This document shows, piece by piece, positions 63,291 through 64,000 of a stretch of 64,000 bases of DNA. The number at the start of each line of letters is the position of its first letter. The first letter of the stretch is position 1. The DNA is taken from positions 43,428 through 107,427 of the forward strand of contig NZ_JASD01000002.1 in assembly GCF_000622385.1 (NCBI RefSeq). The letters run 5' to 3'. Origin of the DNA: Sulfitobacter noctilucicola (GTDB lineage Bacteria > Pseudomonadota > Alphaproteobacteria > Rhodobacterales > Rhodobacteraceae). Below the pieces are notes generated by a model. That model was not told the DNA's origin. It was given only the letters and a program-made list of their open reading frames with translations, and made no database searches. A program made the translations under genes and the position numbers.

Positions 63291-64000
63291 TCAGATGGTG
63301 TCCCACGCTGTAATCAGATGCCCTTTGAATTCGTCATACGCCTGATCGAATGATGCCCGTGCCCGCCGCCATGTTTCGCGTGTCATGTCGCGGTAATCTG
63401 TCTCGTAGATCGAGCTAAGAAACCGGCCTGACTGCTCTACCGCGCGGGTCATCTCTATCGGGTGTTCGGCAAGCCTATCGCCAAAGACCTTACCAAAGGC
63501 CTGCTGCATCGCACGGTGCAAATCGTTGTTGGCCTCGAACCTCGTGATCAGAAAACGCACATCGGCAAACACCTTTGGCAAGGTGAATGTCCCTCCGGGA
63601 ACCGCTCCACCAAACCGTTCAAGATCCTCCAGTGCTTCGGACAACTGACCGATAAAGGAGGTGGTGGAATCGTACTCCCAGTATCCCGGGCCGGACGGAA
63701 TATAGAGGACATCCGCCGCAAAGACCGCGTTCATCGACTGGTAGCCAATGGCAGGCGGGCAATCAAAAATGATCATGTCGTAGGCATCATCGGGAAGTGA
63801 ATCGAGATACCGCGACACTGCCGCGAAGAACGACCATTCAGGATTTAGATGCCGGTACTGTGCGGAGGCGAACTCCACAAAGGCGGCATTCGCGCAAGAG
63901 GGCAGGGCATCAATCGTCGGCCAATTCGTTGGCTTGATGAAGTCTGTGACACGCAGGTCGCTCAAGCCCATCTCGGTGATCTGCGATGGCAGCTTGCGCT
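63291..64000 (-). CDS. repA: Plasmid partition ATPase RepA (ParA type), partial
   Basis: The 3' part of the gene, about 236 codons visible; the 5' end with the P-loop lies beyond the right edge. ParA features: DMIIFDCPPAIGYQSMNAVF (Walker B region) and a DNA-binding basic surface, plus the KLPSQITEMG start-side sequence of RepA proteins. An ATG at 63971 exists but the frame stays open beyond it. It belongs to repA-repB; the replication initiator gene is not in the window. Confidence 0.88.
   Translation of the reverse strand, partial: RKLPSQITEMGLSDLRVTDFIKPTNWPTIDALPSCANAAFVEFASAQYRHLNPEWSFFAAVSRYLDSLPDDAYDMIIFDCPPAIGYQSMNAVFAADVLYIPSGPGYWEYDSTTSFIGQLSEALEDLERFGGAVPGGTFTLPKVFADVRFLITRFEANNDLHRAMQQAFGKVFGDRLAEHPIEMTRAVEQSGRFLSSIYETDYRDMTRETWRRARASFDQAYDEFKGHLITAWDTI

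Noticed and set aside
1..64000. CRISPR arrays, tRNA genes, insertion sequences
   Set aside because: Looked for by eye; no spaced direct repeats, tRNA-like cloverleaf or transposase-like proteins were found. Small or degenerate elements could have been missed.

Overview
The window looks like part of a large extrachromosomal replicon from an aerobic anoxygenic phototroph of the Rhodobacterales/Roseobacter group (Alphaproteobacteria). The evidence is a spheroidene-type carotenoid and bacteriochlorophyll a gene cluster with Rhodobacter-style gene order (crtA-bchI-bchD-bchO; crtIB-tspO; crtDC; crtEF-bchCXYZ-pufQBALMX), a pufX gene in place of pufC, and a ParA/ParB-type partition pair (repA/repB) with two copies of a perfect 18-bp palindrome at the right edge. 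No tRNA, rRNA, CRISPR array, transposase or integrase was seen.

Layout. (1) 1-500: 5' part of a bacterial voltage-gated cation channel gene, running off the left edge. (2) 0.6-11.3 kb, minus strand: type VI secretion genes tssA-B-C-hcp-tagJ-tssE-F-G-H. The membrane complex (tssJLM), baseplate tssK and spike vgrG are not in the window. (3) 11.5-24.6 kb: accessory block beside the secretion genes. It holds a divergent operon with a helical-repeat protein, a small exported protein, an ExbB/TolQ-like protein, two ExbD/TolR-like proteins and a TonB-like protein ending in a DUF4384-like domain. Facing it are a 1701-residue protein with a C-terminal HEVGHAVDD metallopeptidase domain resembling anthrax lethal factor and a translationally coupled CpXC zinc-ribbon protein. 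An exported caspase-like/Sel1 protein follows. (4) 24.6-34.2 kb: aromatic-acid (gentisate) catabolism: a MarR regulator, gentisate 1,2-dioxygenase, fumarylacetoacetate-hydrolase-type enzyme, HGGYW hydrolase and flavin-reductase-like protein on the plus strand; a thioesterase, a Rid-family protein and a complete branched-chain-type ABC transporter on the minus strand. Two similar inverted repeats with the half-site AAGCTCAAA lie before the two outer operons and probably bind the MarR protein. (5) 34.5-62.1 kb: photosynthesis gene cluster. (6) 62.2-64 kb: plasmid partition genes.

How the genes fit together. Idi and Dxs supply isoprenoid precursors; CrtE, B, I, C, D, F and A make spheroidene/spheroidenone; BchI and BchD (two of the three Mg-chelatase subunits), BchX/Y/Z, BchC, BchP and BchG carry out Mg-chelation and late bacteriochlorophyll steps; PufB/A/L/M/X build the reaction centre-LH1 core; and the cytochrome c2 gene supplies the likely soluble donor. 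PpsR/CrtJ-type sites (TGT-N12-ACA), usually in pairs, lie before ppaA, between cycA and bchG, before bchC, between crtE and crtD, and between crtI and crtA, so the cluster appears to be one PpsR/PpaA regulon. bchFNBHLM, puhA, bchE/acsF, bchH and ppsR are not in the window and must lie elsewhere if the strain is phototrophic.
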